A DNA stretch of 64,000 nucleotides from Chloroflexota bacterium (GCA_005882115.1 VBEG01000020.1:51871-115870), one strand, 5' to 3'; counted from the stretch's first letter, positions 44,844-55,111 are shown. The notes: a model not told the origin generated them from the sequence alone. Made by a program: numbers and translations.

Positions 44844-45736
44844 CGGGCCCTCACGAGCTCATCGGTCCCGAACAGCCGCTGATAGAGGAGCAGCATCGCC
44901 AGCAAGCCGAGCATGAAGACGAACGCGAGGGCCGACGCGAGCGGATAGTTCGCACTCACCTCGAACTGCTGCTCGATGACGCGGCCGATCATCGTGGTCC
45001 CCGCCCCGCCCAGGAGCGTCTGGTTGACGAAGTCGGCGGTGGCGGGAATCCCCGTGAGCAGCACTCCCGCGAAGACGCCCGGGATCGACAGCGGAAAGAT
45101 GACCCGACGGAAAACCTCGACGCGGTTGGCGAAGAGGTCCTCGGCCGCCTCGATCAGGCGGCGGTCGATCTTCTCGAGCGACGCGTAGATCGGCAGCAGC
45201 ATGTAGGGAAAGAAGGTGTATGCCAGCCCGAACGTGACGGCGATCGGCGTCGCGAGCACGCGGAAGTCGGACGGGATGAGGTGAGCGGACTTGAGCGGAC
45301 CGAGGATCGGTCCGTCGTCGCCCATCAAGGTCTCCCATGACAGCGTGCGGAGCACGAACGACACAAAAAACGGAAGCAGGATGATCAGCAGGTAGGCAGA
45401 CTTGCGGGGACCTGCGTGGAAGGCGATCCAGTAGGCGGCCGGGTAGGCGAGCAGGAAGGCGATAAGCGTCGCCGACGCCCCGTATTCGAGTGAGTGCGAG
45501 TACTGGGTGGCGTAAAGCCCGAGGCCGTAGGTGTAGTTGTTGAAGTTCCAGGTGAATTGAAAGCCGGCGACGAAATCGCCTGACATCAGCGACGTGACGG
45601 CAAGAGTCAGCAGCGGAAACAGGAAGAAGATCAGCAGCCACGCGACTCCAGGAAAGATGAGGAGGTAAGGCGCCAGCGCCCGCCCCCATCGCGTGGTGAG
45701 CGCCGGCCGCCTTACTGTCGCAGTGCCTACGGCCAC
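44840..45736 (-). CDS. potB: ABC transporter permease, spermidine/putrescine PotB type
   Basis: 298 residues with six membrane helices. The opening LLIFPGVAWLLIFFLFPLLT is typical of PotB/PotH permeases. The EAA loop reads LIEAAEDLFANRVEVFRRVI then FPLSIPG. Paired with PotC it forms the pore. It sits seven bases after the binding protein gene and overlaps potC. Confidence 0.88.
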   Translation of the reverse strand: MAVGTATVRRPALTTRWGRALAPYLLIFPGVAWLLIFFLFPLLTLAVTSLMSGDFVAGFQFTWNFNNYTYGLGLYATQYSHSLEYGASATLIAFLLAYPAAYWIAFHAGPRKSAYLLIILLPFFVSFVLRTLSWETLMGDDGPILGPLKSAHLIPSDFRVLATPIAVTFGLAYTFFPYMLLPIYASLEKIDRRLIEAAEDLFANRVEVFRRVIFPLSIPGVFAGVLLTGIPATADFVNQTLLGGAGTTMIGRVIEQQFEVSANYPLASALAFVFMLGLLAMLLLYQRLFGTDELVRAR

Positions 45737-45743
45737 TCGACTT

Positions 45744-47021
45744 TCAGGAGAGGATGACCGCGTTGAAGATGTCGTTCCACTGGGTCGCCTCGGCGGGGTT
45801 GAGCGTGCGGTAGTAGTACGTCTTGGCCAGGTCGGCGTCGGTTGGGAACACGGCCGAGCTGTTTGCCGTGTCCGTCAGCGACTGTTTCGTGTCCGCGTCG
45901 GTCGCGGCGGCCGCGTCCTGCTCGACCACGGCCTTGGCGCCCGGCACCGGGGTGATGTAGTTGATGGCCTCGGCCAGCTCGGCGGCGACCTTGGGGTCGT
46001 AGACGTAGTTCATGTAAGTGATGGCGTCGACCGGATGCGCGGCGCCGACCGGTATGCACATGTTGTCGGTCCAGATCAGCCCCCCTTCCTTGGGCAGGAT
46101 GAACTTCAAATCCTCGTTGCCGGCCGAGAGGTTCGCCTGGTACACGTCGCCAGACCACGCCATGCTGATCACGGTGTCGCCGGCGCTGAGCGCCTTGATG
46201 TAGCTCTGGTCGTAGAACTTGCGCAGGATGCCTGAGTCACGCTGCTGCTTCAGCTTGTCGGCAGCTTTCTGCCAGTCGCTCGGCTTGGAGTTGTCCGGCT
46301 TGATGCCCATGCCGAGGAGCGTCAGGTTGCCCGTGTCCTGGGTGAAGGTGAACATCCCCACCTTGCCCTTAAAGGCCGGGTCGAACAGGTCGTTGTAGCT
46401 GGTGATCTCGCGGCTGATCTTCTTGGTGTTGTAAGCGATGCCGGTGAAGCCGGACTGCCAGGGGATCGTGAACCTGTTGCCCGGATCGAACGAGCGGTTC
46501 TGAACGCGCTTGGAGCCGTTCTTGTAGAAGTTCGGCAGCTTGGAGGGGTCGAGCTCGACCAGCCAGTGCTTCAGCATCAGGTTGGTCAGCTGGATGCTGT
46601 TGGTGATCACGATGATGTCGTAGCCGATCGGGGTGCCGGCCTGCAGCTGGGGCGCGATCTTGGCGAAGAACTCGGCGATGTCCTGGATCGGCTCGCTGTA
46701 GTTGACCTTGATCCCGGTCTCCTTGGTGAACTCCACCAGGGACGGATAGGTCGTGTTGCCGGCCGAGTCCACGGCTGTGTCGATGTAAAGGGGCCAGCTG
46801 CCGAAGTCGAGCGTGCCGGTCTTCTTGGCCTTGTCCCACACCCAGTTCTGGTGCGTGGCCGCCGACGGCTGGTTGCCGCCGATCCCGCACGCGGCGAGGA
46901 ACGCGCCAAGGCTGATGGCGCCCGCGCCCGCGAGCGCACCGCGGCGGGTGATCCGGCGCTGCGTCAGGCCCCGCAGAAATGCAGCGTCGAGGAATTCGGG
47001 CAGCTCTCGCAGTGTCGTCAT
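45744..47021 (-). CDS. potD: Polyamine-type ABC substrate-binding protein with Tat-like signal
   Basis: 425 residues. The N-terminus has RRITRRGALAGAGAISLG and then AFLAAC: a twin-arginine motif followed by a lipobox, so it is probably a Tat-exported lipoprotein. The mature protein has LDFGSWPLYIDTA, EFTKETGIKVNYSEPIQDIA, DIIVITNSIQLTNLMLKHWL, IPWQSGFTGIAYNTKKI and AHPVDAITYMNYVYDPKVAA, like PotD/PotF. Binding-site residues cannot be checked by eye. Polyamine specificity is inferred from family and context. Confidence 0.88.
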   Translation of the reverse strand: MTTLRELPEFLDAAFLRGLTQRRITRRGALAGAGAISLGAFLAACGIGGNQPSAATHQNWVWDKAKKTGTLDFGSWPLYIDTAVDSAGNTTYPSLVEFTKETGIKVNYSEPIQDIAEFFAKIAPQLQAGTPIGYDIIVITNSIQLTNLMLKHWLVELDPSKLPNFYKNGSKRVQNRSFDPGNRFTIPWQSGFTGIAYNTKKISREITSYNDLFDPAFKGKVGMFTFTQDTGNLTLLGMGIKPDNSKPSDWQKAADKLKQQRDSGILRKFYDQSYIKALSAGDTVISMAWSGDVYQANLSAGNEDLKFILPKEGGLIWTDNMCIPVGAAHPVDAITYMNYVYDPKVAAELAEAINYITPVPGAKAVVEQDAAAATDADTKQSLTDTANSSAVFPTDADLAKTYYYRTLNPAEATQWNDIFNAVILS

Positions 47022-47031
47022 GTATTACCTC

Positions 47032-48228
47032 TCACTTGTCTTGTCGACCCGTTTGATGGTTCGTCGGCGTGGGTTGGGCCATGCCGTCCGCCGGGATCAC
47101 GAACGTGTGCTCAGGCTTCCAGGCCACCCGGACCTTCTCGCCAGGGCCGGCGATCGGACCGCCCCCGGCGTTCCGGTCGAACGCGGAAAGCTGCCTGCCT
47201 CCGCCGGCGTCGAAAAAGTACTGATAGCTGACTCCCACGAAGACCGCGTTGCGGAGGATGGCCGCGATCGAGTTGTGGTCGGACGGCGCCTCCCGGCCGT
47301 CAGGGTACAGGTGCAGCTTCTCCGGGCGGATGCCGACCTTCAGCTTGTCCCCCACCAGGGCTGAAGGCGGCGCGGGAATCCGGATGGAGTCGCCGCCGGC
47401 GAGCTCGACCGATCCCCAGCCGTCAAGCGTGCCCCGATAGACACCGTCGAGCAGGTTCGACGCCCCGAGGAACTCCGCGACGAACTGCGTCGCCGGCCGT
47501 TCGTAGACATCCTCCGGGCGGCCGAGCTGCTCGATGCGGCCGTGGTTCATGACCGCGATGCGATCCGAGATCGTCATCGCCTCTTCCTGGTCGTGCGTGA
47601 CGAAGATGAACGTGATGCCCACCTCGCCCTGGATTCGCTTGAGCTCAAGCTGCATCTGCTTGCGCAACTTGAGGTCTAGCGCGCCCAAAGGCTCGTCGAG
47701 CAAGAGGACCTGCGGGTGGTTGACGAGCGAGCGGGCCAGCGCGACCCTCTGCTGCTGTCCGCCCGAGAGCTGTCCCGGCCGCCGTTTGCCGTAACCGGCC
47801 AGGCTCACGAGCTCCAGAGCCTCCTGGACGCGGCGGTTGACTTCAGCGCCGCCAACATGCCGCCGTCGGAGACCGAAGGCCACGTTGTCGAAGACGTTCA
47901 GGTGCGGGAAGAGGCCGTACGACTGGAAGACGGTGTTCACGTCGCGGCGGTACGCGGGCAGGTCGGTCACGTCGCGCCCGTCGAGGCGTACCACGCCCTC
48001 GCTCGGCGCATCAAACCCCCCGATCATGCGCAGGGTCGTGGTCTTGCCGCAGCCTGACGGCCCGAGCATGCTGAAGAACTCCCCGCGCATGACGTCGAGG
48101 CTGAGGTCATCGACCGCGACCACCCCGCCGAACCTCTTGCTCACGTGGTCGAGGACCACGACAGCGTCGGTGGCGGAGGCCGAGTGCTGGCGCCCGGCCG
48201 CGGGCGCCGCGGTCTTTTCGACCTGCAT
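47032..48228 (-). CDS. potA: ABC transporter ATP-binding protein, PotA type
   Basis: 398 residues from ATG 48228 (MQVEKTAAPA). Walker A GPSGCGKTT, Q-loop VFQSYGLFPH, signature LSGGQQQRVALARSL, Walker B VLLLDEPLGALD and H-loop VTHD are intact, followed by a C-terminal TOBE regulatory domain (VGIRPEKLHLYPDG, VRVAWKPEHTFVI). First gene of the four-gene polyamine transporter; ten bases before the binding protein gene. Confidence 0.93.
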   Translation of the reverse strand: MQVEKTAAPAAGRQHSASATDAVVVLDHVSKRFGGVVAVDDLSLDVMRGEFFSMLGPSGCGKTTTLRMIGGFDAPSEGVVRLDGRDVTDLPAYRRDVNTVFQSYGLFPHLNVFDNVAFGLRRRHVGGAEVNRRVQEALELVSLAGYGKRRPGQLSGGQQQRVALARSLVNHPQVLLLDEPLGALDLKLRKQMQLELKRIQGEVGITFIFVTHDQEEAMTISDRIAVMNHGRIEQLGRPEDVYERPATQFVAEFLGASNLLDGVYRGTLDGWGSVELAGGDSIRIPAPPSALVGDKLKVGIRPEKLHLYPDGREAPSDHNSIAAILRNAVFVGVSYQYFFDAGGGRQLSAFDRNAGGGPIAGPGEKVRVAWKPEHTFVIPADGMAQPTPTNHQTGRQDK

Positions 48229-48278
48229 GCCGAGCCACTGTAGCGTCCAGCCGACGTTCTGGCGAGTAGGGCGCGACA

Positions 48279-49667
48279 ATGGGGACCATCCCGATGGCTG
48301 CCACCACGACGCGAGAAGTACCGAAGGCCCGCGTTCTCGAGCTCACCGCGGTCGAAGAGGAGCGTTTCCGCAAGGCGCGTGCGCGCTCGAAGCAGCTGTG
48401 GGAAGACGCGCGAAAGGTGCTCCCTCGGGGCGTCCCGTCGTCCTTCCAGGACGCCGCGCCGCAGCCGATCTTCATCGAGCACGGCAAGGGCAGCCTTGTG
48501 TGGGACGTGGACGGCAACGAATACGTCGACTTTCACAACGGCTTCGGCGTCATGGTGGTCGGCCACGCCCACCCGAAGATCGTCGACGCCGTCCAGCGGC
48601 AGATCGAGCGCGGCTCCCACTTCGCGCAACCCGTCGAGGACGCTGTCGTCGTCGCCAACGAGCTGGCGCGGCGCTTCCGCCAGCCCAAGTGGCGGTTCAC
48701 AAACTCAGGCACCGAATCGACCCTCGACGCCGTCCGGATCGCGCGCGGCTTCACCGGTCGTGAGCGCCTGATCAAGATCGAGGCGTCCTACCACGGGCAC
48801 CACGACGCGCTCATGGTGTCGGTCGAACCGCCGCCTGACCTGATGGGCGCTCCTGATCATCCCGCCTCCGTCCCGCAGAGCGAGGGAATCCCGGCCGCCA
48901 TCGTCGAGCTGACTACGGTCGTGCCCTTCAACGACCTGGACGCGCTGGAGACGGCGTTCGTCCAGCACGCGGGCGAGGTCGCGGCGGTGATCGTGGAACC
49001 GGCGATGATGAACGTGGGCATCGTGCTGCCGGACGCCGGCTATCTCGGCAAGCTCAAGGAGATCGCGCACCGCCACGGCGCGCTTTTGATCTTCGACGAG
49101 GTCAAGACCGGTGTGACGATCGCGCCCGGCGGCGCCACCGACCGCTTTCAGGTCACGCCCGACCTGGTCGCTCTCGCGAAGGCCATCGGCGGCGGTCTCC
49201 CGTGCGGCGCCGTCGGGGGCCGCGAGGACGTGATGGGCGTGGTCGAAGAAAAACGTGTCGCGCAAATGGGCACGTTCAACGGCAACCCGCTGACGATGGC
49301 CGCCTCGCGCGTGACGCTGCTCGAGATCCTCGACGGCAACGCATACGCGCACTTCGACGCGCTGGCCGAGACGCTGCAGGGCGGGCTCGACGAGGCAATC
49401 GGCAGCTACGAGCTGCCGTTCCACGTGACCACGCTGGCCGCCCGCGGTGGTGTCACCTATCGCGCCCAGCGCGTGCGCAACTACCGGGATTACCTCGAGA
49501 TCGACAAGTCGCTGGCGTACCTGAGCTGGCTCTACCAGTCCAACCGCGGCGTGCTGATGGCACCGGGCGCGGAGGAGAACTGGACGCTGTCGGTCCAGCA
49601 TTCTGCTGAGGACGTGCAGCGCTACGTGGACAACTTCGCCGAGATGGCCAAAGACTTCCGCCACTAA
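48279..49667 (+). CDS. Class III PLP aminotransferase (GSA-aminotransferase-like)
   Basis: 462 residues. PLP enzyme of the subgroup III transaminases. Features: FHNGFGVMVVGHAHPKIVDA, RFTNSGTESTLDAVRIAR (PLP phosphate), ASYHGHHDALM, LLIFDEVKTGVTIAPGG (PLP Asp) and LVALAKAIGGGLPCGAVGG with the Schiff-base Lys. It resembles glutamate-1-semialdehyde aminotransferase but lies between a polyamine transporter and a ureohydrolase, so a polyamine or omega-amino acid transaminase role is more likely (inference). Divergent from potA. Confidence 0.85.
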   Translation: MGTIPMAATTTREVPKARVLELTAVEEERFRKARARSKQLWEDARKVLPRGVPSSFQDAAPQPIFIEHGKGSLVWDVDGNEYVDFHNGFGVMVVGHAHPKIVDAVQRQIERGSHFAQPVEDAVVVANELARRFRQPKWRFTNSGTESTLDAVRIARGFTGRERLIKIEASYHGHHDALMVSVEPPPDLMGAPDHPASVPQSEGIPAAIVELTTVVPFNDLDALETAFVQHAGEVAAVIVEPAMMNVGIVLPDAGYLGKLKEIAHRHGALLIFDEVKTGVTIAPGGATDRFQVTPDLVALAKAIGGGLPCGAVGGREDVMGVVEEKRVAQMGTFNGNPLTMAASRVTLLEILDGNAYAHFDALAETLQGGLDEAIGSYELPFHVTTLAARGGVTYRAQRVRNYRDYLEIDKSLAYLSWLYQSNRGVLMAPGAEENWTLSVQHSAEDVQRYVDNFAEMAKDFRH

Positions 49668-49671
49668 GAAC

Positions 49672-50676
49672 TTGACTCGACTCGGTGGGATGTTCGGGCC
49701 GGACGTGACCTTCCTCGGCGTGCCGCGCTGCGACCTCGATGACCTCTCCACGTTCGAGGGCGCGGACATCGTCATCATCGGCGCCCCCTACGACGCCGGC
49801 ACCTCGTATCGCGCCGGCGCCAGGTTCGGCCCGAAGATGATCCGCACCACCGACTACCTTCCACACGACGCATCGCGGCCGCACCTGACCCTTCGCGTCG
49901 ATCCACTCCAGGACCTACGGGTCGTCGACGCCGGGGACATCGAGATGGCGGGGGTCGAGGGCCAGGCTGCGCTCAACGCGCTCGAGCGCGCGGTCCAGAC
50001 CGCGGCGGAAGCGGGTGCCATACCACTTGTGCTCGGAGGCGACCACACGATCACCTGGCCGGACGTCACCGGCGTGGCCCGCGCGAAAGGGTGGGGCCGT
50101 GTGTCTGTGATCCACTTCGACGCGCACGCGGACACCGGCGACGTGCAGTGGGGCAGCCTCATCGGGCACGGTCTGCCGATGCGCCGGCTGATCGAGTCCG
50201 GCGCGTGTCGGGGCGACCGATTTCTTCAGATCGGGCTGCGCGGCTACTGGCCGGAGCCGCCGACTCTGCGGTGGATGGCGGAGCAGGGTATGCGTTCGTT
50301 CGAGATGCATGAGGTCGGCAGCCGGGGCTTGGATAACGTGCTGACCGAAGCGTTCGCGATCGCCGTGGACGAATCCGACGGCGTGTTCGTCTCGGTGGAC
50401 CTGGACGTCGTCGATCCCGGGATGGCGCCCGGCACGGGTACGCCGGAACCTGGCGGCATCACCGGACGACAGTTGCTCGACGCCGTCCGGCGGATCGCGA
50501 TCGAGCTGCCTGTGGTCGGCGTCGACGTGGTCGAGGTGGCACCCGCCTACGACGCGGCCGAGATCACCTCATTCCTCGCCAACCGGGTCGTCCTGGAGAT
50601 TCTGTCCGGAATCGCCTTTCGCCGCCAGGGCGGGACGTGGGAAACGATTCCTCCGGCGCTGTTGGAGGGACGCTAG
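49672..50676 (+). CDS. Ureohydrolase (agmatinase/guanidinobutyrase-like)
   Basis: 334 residues. Binuclear Mn enzyme that releases urea from a guanidino substrate. Metal motifs are intact: VLGGDHTITWP (His), VIHFDAHADTGD (Asp, His, Asp) and SVDLDVVDPGMAPGTGTPEP (two Asp). Start TTG 49672, four bases after the aminotransferase stop, so same operon. It could be agmatinase, guanidinobutyrase or guanidinopropionase; family alone cannot decide. Overlaps the convergent LLM gene by four bases. Confidence 0.9.
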   Translation: MTRLGGMFGPDVTFLGVPRCDLDDLSTFEGADIVIIGAPYDAGTSYRAGARFGPKMIRTTDYLPHDASRPHLTLRVDPLQDLRVVDAGDIEMAGVEGQAALNALERAVQTAAEAGAIPLVLGGDHTITWPDVTGVARAKGWGRVSVIHFDAHADTGDVQWGSLIGHGLPMRRLIESGACRGDRFLQIGLRGYWPEPPTLRWMAEQGMRSFEMHEVGSRGLDNVLTEAFAIAVDESDGVFVSVDLDVVDPGMAPGTGTPEPGGITGRQLLDAVRRIAIELPVVGVDVVEVAPAYDAAEITSFLANRVVLEILSGIAFRRQGGTWETIPPALLEGR

Positions 50677-51506
50677 TCCTTTAGGTAAGGACGGACCATC
50701 GTGGCGAGCTCGTCGAGCTTGCGGAGGGCCGCGTCGCGGCCGTCGGGCGGTACGTAGTAGATGCAGCGGTCGACGCCTGCCTTACCGACCCGCTCGATCT
50801 CTTCTGCTCCGGACTTTGGGTAATAGGAGACTGGAATCCGCTCGCGGCCCGCGTCAGCGGCCATCCGCTGCAGCTCCGGTATCCGCTCGATGACGTCGCC
50901 GCGGTTGGGCATCCAGCCGTCGGCGTAGCGCACGACACGCTCGAGAATCTTCGGCCCGCTGCCGCCGAGGATCACAGGCGGATGAGGTTTCTGAACCGGT
51001 TTGGGCCAGCACCACATCGGGTCGAAATCGACCAGCTCCCCGTGGTACTCGGCGATGTCCTGGGTCCAGATCTGCTTGATCGCCTCGGTCTTCTCCCGCA
51101 AGAGCTTCCAACGACTGCTGAACTCCGTGCCGTGGTCGGCCATCTCCTCGCGATTCCATCCCGCGCCGATGCCGAAGATGAACCGGCCGCCGGAGACGTG
51201 ATCGACGCTCGCGACCTGTTTTGCGGTGTGGATCGGGTCGCGCTGGATCAACAGGCAGATGCCGGTGGCGACCCGAATGGTCTTGCTCGCCAGGGCGGCG
51301 GCTGTCAGCGCGACGAACGGATCCATCGTGTGCCAGTAGTGCTTGGGCAGCTCCGCGCCGCCCGGCCACGGAGTCTTGCGGCTGGTCGGGATGTGGGAAT
51401 GCTCGGCGACCCAGAGCGACTCGAAGCCCAGCTGTTCGGCCGCCGGCGCGAGCTCCGTCATCGAGATCGCGTAGTCGGTGGGAAAGATCGCGACGCCGAA
51501 CTTCAC
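50673..51506 (-). CDS. LLM-class (F420-type) flavin oxidoreductase
   Basis: 277 residues of the luciferase-like barrel. Typical regions: LWVAEHSHIPTSRKTPWPGG, VALTAAALASKTIRVATGIC, HTAKQVASVDHVSGGRFIFG, IGAGWNREEMADHG and VILGGSGPKILERVVRYADG. This matches the TIGR03619-like F420-dependent family. Substrate unknown. Stands alone between the ureohydrolase (convergent) and an HD-GYP gene. Confidence 0.9.
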   Translation of the reverse strand: MKFGVAIFPTDYAISMTELAPAAEQLGFESLWVAEHSHIPTSRKTPWPGGAELPKHYWHTMDPFVALTAAALASKTIRVATGICLLIQRDPIHTAKQVASVDHVSGGRFIFGIGAGWNREEMADHGTEFSSRWKLLREKTEAIKQIWTQDIAEYHGELVDFDPMWCWPKPVQKPHPPVILGGSGPKILERVVRYADGWMPNRGDVIERIPELQRMAADAGRERIPVSYYPKSGAEEIERVGKAGVDRCIYYVPPDGRDAALRKLDELATMVRPYLKD

Positions 51507-51528
51507 CTCTCCATGGTGAAGGATTCGG

Positions 51529-52155
51529 TCAGAAGGCCAGGGCTCTCCTCGGGGCGGCTTCGAACGCCGTCACGTTCTGATCGAGGGCGCCCAGCAGGGC
51601 AGCGACCGCACGCGGGTCGAGCCTTGTCTTGGCCTCCTCGATCAGGACCCGACGTGCTTCCGCCTCCGTGCACGCCTTGCGGTAGGGACGGTCCGACGTC
51701 AGAGCGTCATATGTGTCGGCGACCGCGACGATGCGGGCCTCGACGGGAATCCCCTCCGCCTTGAGGCCATACGGATATCCGCTTCCGTCAAGGCGCTCGT
51801 GGTGATAGAGCACGGCGAGGACCTCGCGGCTCGACTGCCCTGCTCGGTCGAGCAGGGTGAGGCCCATCTCGGGATGGGTGCGCATGAGCGACCACTCAGA
51901 CTCGTCAAGTGCCGAGTGCTTGCCCAGCACGGAGTCGGGGATGCCGAGCTTGCCGATGTCGTGCATGAGGCCGGCGCGGGCGAGCACCCTCAGCTCGCCG
52001 GCGCTCATCGACAGCTGGCGGCCGATGTGGACGCAAAGCCTGGCGACGCGAAGGTTGTGGGCGCGCGCCTCGCGGTCCTTGACCTTGATGCCAAGCGCCA
52101 CGACCGCGTCGAACCAACTTCGAATCTGATGCTGTACCGGCGGCTGTAGATACAA
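51529..52155 (-). CDS. Stand-alone HD-GYP domain protein
   Basis: 208 residues, no REC or other sensor domain. HD at 65-66 in RAGLMHDIGKLGIPDS, then MRTHPEMGLTLLD, VLYHHERLDGSGYP (GYP 126-128) and VADTYDALTSDRPYR. Predicted cyclic di-GMP phosphodiesterase. Second HD-GYP gene in the window, unlike the RpfG-type one at 38247. Confidence 0.9.
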   Translation of the reverse strand: MYLQPPVQHQIRSWFDAVVALGIKVKDREARAHNLRVARLCVHIGRQLSMSAGELRVLARAGLMHDIGKLGIPDSVLGKHSALDESEWSLMRTHPEMGLTLLDRAGQSSREVLAVLYHHERLDGSGYPYGLKAEGIPVEARIVAVADTYDALTSDRPYRKACTEAEARRVLIEEAKTRLDPRAVAALLGALDQNVTAFEAAPRRALAF

Positions 52156-52255
52156 CGGGCCTTCCTCCCGGGTTGCTTCCGGTGATGACCTATAGAAACG
52201 TTCAGAAGCTCAACGGTCGGAAGTGTGTTGATGATCGCGCTAAAAATCCCGTCTA

Positions 52256-52276
52256 AAGGCTACGTTTCGTAGCCTT
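52256..52276 (-). terminator. Rho-independent terminator after the DUF6510 gene
   Basis: A perfect 9-bp stem AAGGCTACG/CGTAGCCTT with a 3-base loop. On the minus strand it begins seven bases after the stop at 52283 and is followed by TTTAGACGGGATTTTTAG, a T-rich tail. Confidence 0.8.
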
Positions 52277-52282
52277 GTACGC

Positions 52283-52552
52283 TCACGACTCTGCAAACTC
52301 CAGACAACGGGTCCCGGTGAGGTCGACCCAGTAGCGTCCGCGGCCGTGGACGATCCGCATCAGGACCGACTCGCAGCTCGGGCAGCGCACGACCGCGCCC
52401 GGCGCGTCCATGTAGACGTCGACCCTGCCGAGCGCGTTGATCGCGCCGCAGCCGGCGCACGTCGTCTCGGCGGCGGTCATCTCCATGGTGAAGATCTCGC
52501 GCAGGAGACCCCCGATCGCGTTGCCGTCGAGCTTCCTTTCGTCGACGCTCAT
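52283..52552 (-). CDS. DUF6510-like zinc-ribbon protein
   Basis: 89 residues. Two Cys pairs form a rubredoxin-like ribbon: ETTCAGCGAINAL and VVRCPSCESVLMRI. The opening LDGNAIGGLLREIFTMEMT and end RYWVDLTGTRCLEF fit the DUF6510 family. Its ATG is one base after the ferredoxin-reductase-like stop, so it is the third gene of that operon. Confidence 0.82.
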   Translation of the reverse strand: MSVDERKLDGNAIGGLLREIFTMEMTAAETTCAGCGAINALGRVDVYMDAPGAVVRCPSCESVLMRIVHGRGRYWVDLTGTRCLEFAES

Positions 52553-52553
52553 C

Positions 52554-53275
52554 TCAACCTCCCGTCGCCCCGAATCTCTCGGTCTTGATCCAGTCTGCCT
52601 CGTAGTCCATTCCGACCAGTAGGGAAGCGGCCGCCTCCACGAACGATGTCGGCCCGCACACGAATACCGCAGGCATCTCGGAGCGATGCCACGCGACCGC
52701 CTTCAACATCGCCTCATCGAGCCTTCTCGTGAAACCGTCCCAGCCAGGGGGCTTCTCGCGAGTCAGCGTGTGAAAAACCCCGAGGCCGTCGCTCGTCGAG
52801 CCGAGTCGCTCCAGCTCCGCGCGATAGATGATGTCGCTGAGCGTGCGGGACGAATAGAGCATGCGCGCGGGCGCCTTGGTCGCCGCCGTCGCACGGTGGC
52901 GAAGCATCGCCATGAGCGGGACGACTCCAGAGCCTCCGCCGATCAAGAGCAGCGGCCTCGACTCGCTCGCCCGCCACACGAAGTAGCCGCCGATCGGTCC
53001 GCGCAGTTCCAGCTTGTCGCCGACCTTCAGCTCGCCGACGAGGTAGGGCGAGACCTCGCCGTCGTCCAGGCGCTCCACGGTCATCGCCACACGCGGCTCT
53101 TCGGGCGCCGACGCGATCGAGTAGCTGCGCTCCGTCTGGTAGCCGTCGTCCGCGGTCAGCCGGACGTCGAGGTGCTGCCCCGCGAGGTGGCCGGGCCAGT
53201 CCGGGACGTTCAGGTAGAGGCTGGCGACGCGAGGGGTCTCGTGGACGATCTCGGCGACCTCGCCGAGTGTCCACG

Positions 53276-53288
<13 letters not shown>
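52554..53288 (-). CDS. Ferredoxin reductase-like FAD/NAD(P) protein (no standard start)
   Basis: About 244 residues. FAD domain motif RSYSIASAPEE (R-x-Y-S), FAD-binding ELRGPIGGYFVW, NAD(P)-domain LLIGGGSGVVPLMAMLRHR and VFVCGPTSFVEAAASLL. No ATG, GTG or TTG is available near the N-terminus. CTG 53286-53288 is in frame and tentative; family homology begins at AWTLGEVAEIVHETPRVASL, right after CTA. The start overlaps the end of the MsrP-like gene. It probably supplies electrons to that protein. Confidence 0.78.
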
Positions 53289-53881
<593 letters not shown>

Positions 53882-53941
53882 CAAGCGCTGAGTATCGCGC
53901 AAGATGCGGCGGCCGGGAAGCCGCCGCATCGCAGGTCGAAT

Positions 53942-55111
53942 TTAGATTGCAACGATGCCAAACGGGGTTGCGCCCGCCGGCAGCGGGAAGGCCGATCCTG
54001 AGAGCTCGGTCAGCGAGCCACCGCTGACCGCGAAACCGCTGACCGCGTCGAGCGCCGCGTCGACGACGTAGAGCCAGGCGCCTGACGGGTCGAGACGCGC
54101 GTCAAACGGTCGGATGCCGGCTCCGCTCTTGAAGGCGGTCGTCGTGAGGTAGTTCAGCGATCCATCCGCATTGATGTGGTAGCTCGAGATCGACGTGCTG
54201 CCTGTGTTGACCGTGAAAAGGTACGAGCCGTCGTGCGAGATCTCGACCCAGCAAGGGGCGGTCTGTCCGTCGGGGTATGGCGATGTCCCGATCGAGGTGA
54301 TCGCACCATTGCCGGCGACGGCGAGAGCGGAGACGGAGCCGTTGCCCGCACCGCCGTGCGCGTTCGAGACGTAGAGATGGGTCGGGTCGGCAGGCGAGAA
54401 CTCGCTGCCAAACGGCCCAGCCGCCTGGGCGGCGAAGGGCGAGCCCGGGGCCGCGGTCAGCCTGCCGTCTCTGCCGACGACAAAGCTGTCGATGAGGAAG
54501 GTGCTTGGATCAGAGGTTCCGACCTCGACTCCGATCAGGCTCGTCCCGGTTGAGTTGAACAGGATGTCGCCCGGGTTGGCCGTGCTCGGCAGCGAAATGG
54601 TCGAGCCCGACAGCGGCGTCAGGTGACCGCCGGCATTGAGAGTGAAGCCTGTGTAGTTGCTTCCGGTTCCGGTCACCTTGTTGCCTTCATTGGCGACATA
54701 CACGAGGTGGCCGCGGGCCGCGATGCTCACCGGTTCGAAGCCGCCGGAATAGACGGGGCTGCCCTGCACGCGGGCAAGCGTGCCGTCCGGCCGGATGCGC
54801 AGCACCGAGATCTGGTTGCTGCCGGCGTCTGCCGCCAGCAGGTAGCGGCCGTCTCCACTCACCTGCAGCGCACCCTGCGAACCGACCAACGTTCCCGTTC
54901 CCTGGCCACCGGCTGCAAACGGTGATCCCGCGATCGGTGTCAAGGAGCCGTCAGTGTGCCGGTCGAAACCGGCGATTGTGTTGTTGCCTGCTGTGTTGTC
55001 GTTGACGTAGACGTGGCCGGTCACGTCTGACGCCGCAGACGTGCCGACGGCCATGCCGAGCATCAGCGTGGCGAGCCCTACGGTGCCGATCAGGCGAAAC
55101 ACGATTCGCAA
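53942..55111 (-). CDS. Secreted seven-bladed propeller, 6-phosphogluconolactonase-like
   Basis: About 389 residues from TTG 55111, which has GGGAGGT upstream. Signal peptide (FRLIGTVGLATLMLGMAVGT) and then lactonase-type blades: GNNTIAGFDRHTDGSLTPIA, QISVLRIRPDGTLARVQGSP, LYVSNAHGGAGNGSVSALAV and WLYVVDAALDAVSGFAVSGG. The secreted form suggests a surface or binding role rather than cytosolic lactonase. It follows the anti-sigma gene and may be a target of that ECF system. Confidence 0.78.
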   Translation of the reverse strand: MRIVFRLIGTVGLATLMLGMAVGTSAASDVTGHVYVNDNTAGNNTIAGFDRHTDGSLTPIAGSPFAAGGQGTGTLVGSQGALQVSGDGRYLLAADAGSNQISVLRIRPDGTLARVQGSPVYSGGFEPVSIAARGHLVYVANEGNKVTGTGSNYTGFTLNAGGHLTPLSGSTISLPSTANPGDILFNSTGTSLIGVEVGTSDPSTFLIDSFVVGRDGRLTAAPGSPFAAQAAGPFGSEFSPADPTHLYVSNAHGGAGNGSVSALAVAGNGAITSIGTSPYPDGQTAPCWVEISHDGSYLFTVNTGSTSISSYHINADGSLNYLTTTAFKSGAGIRPFDARLDPSGAWLYVVDAALDAVSGFAVSGGSLTELSGSAFPLPAGATPFGIVAI

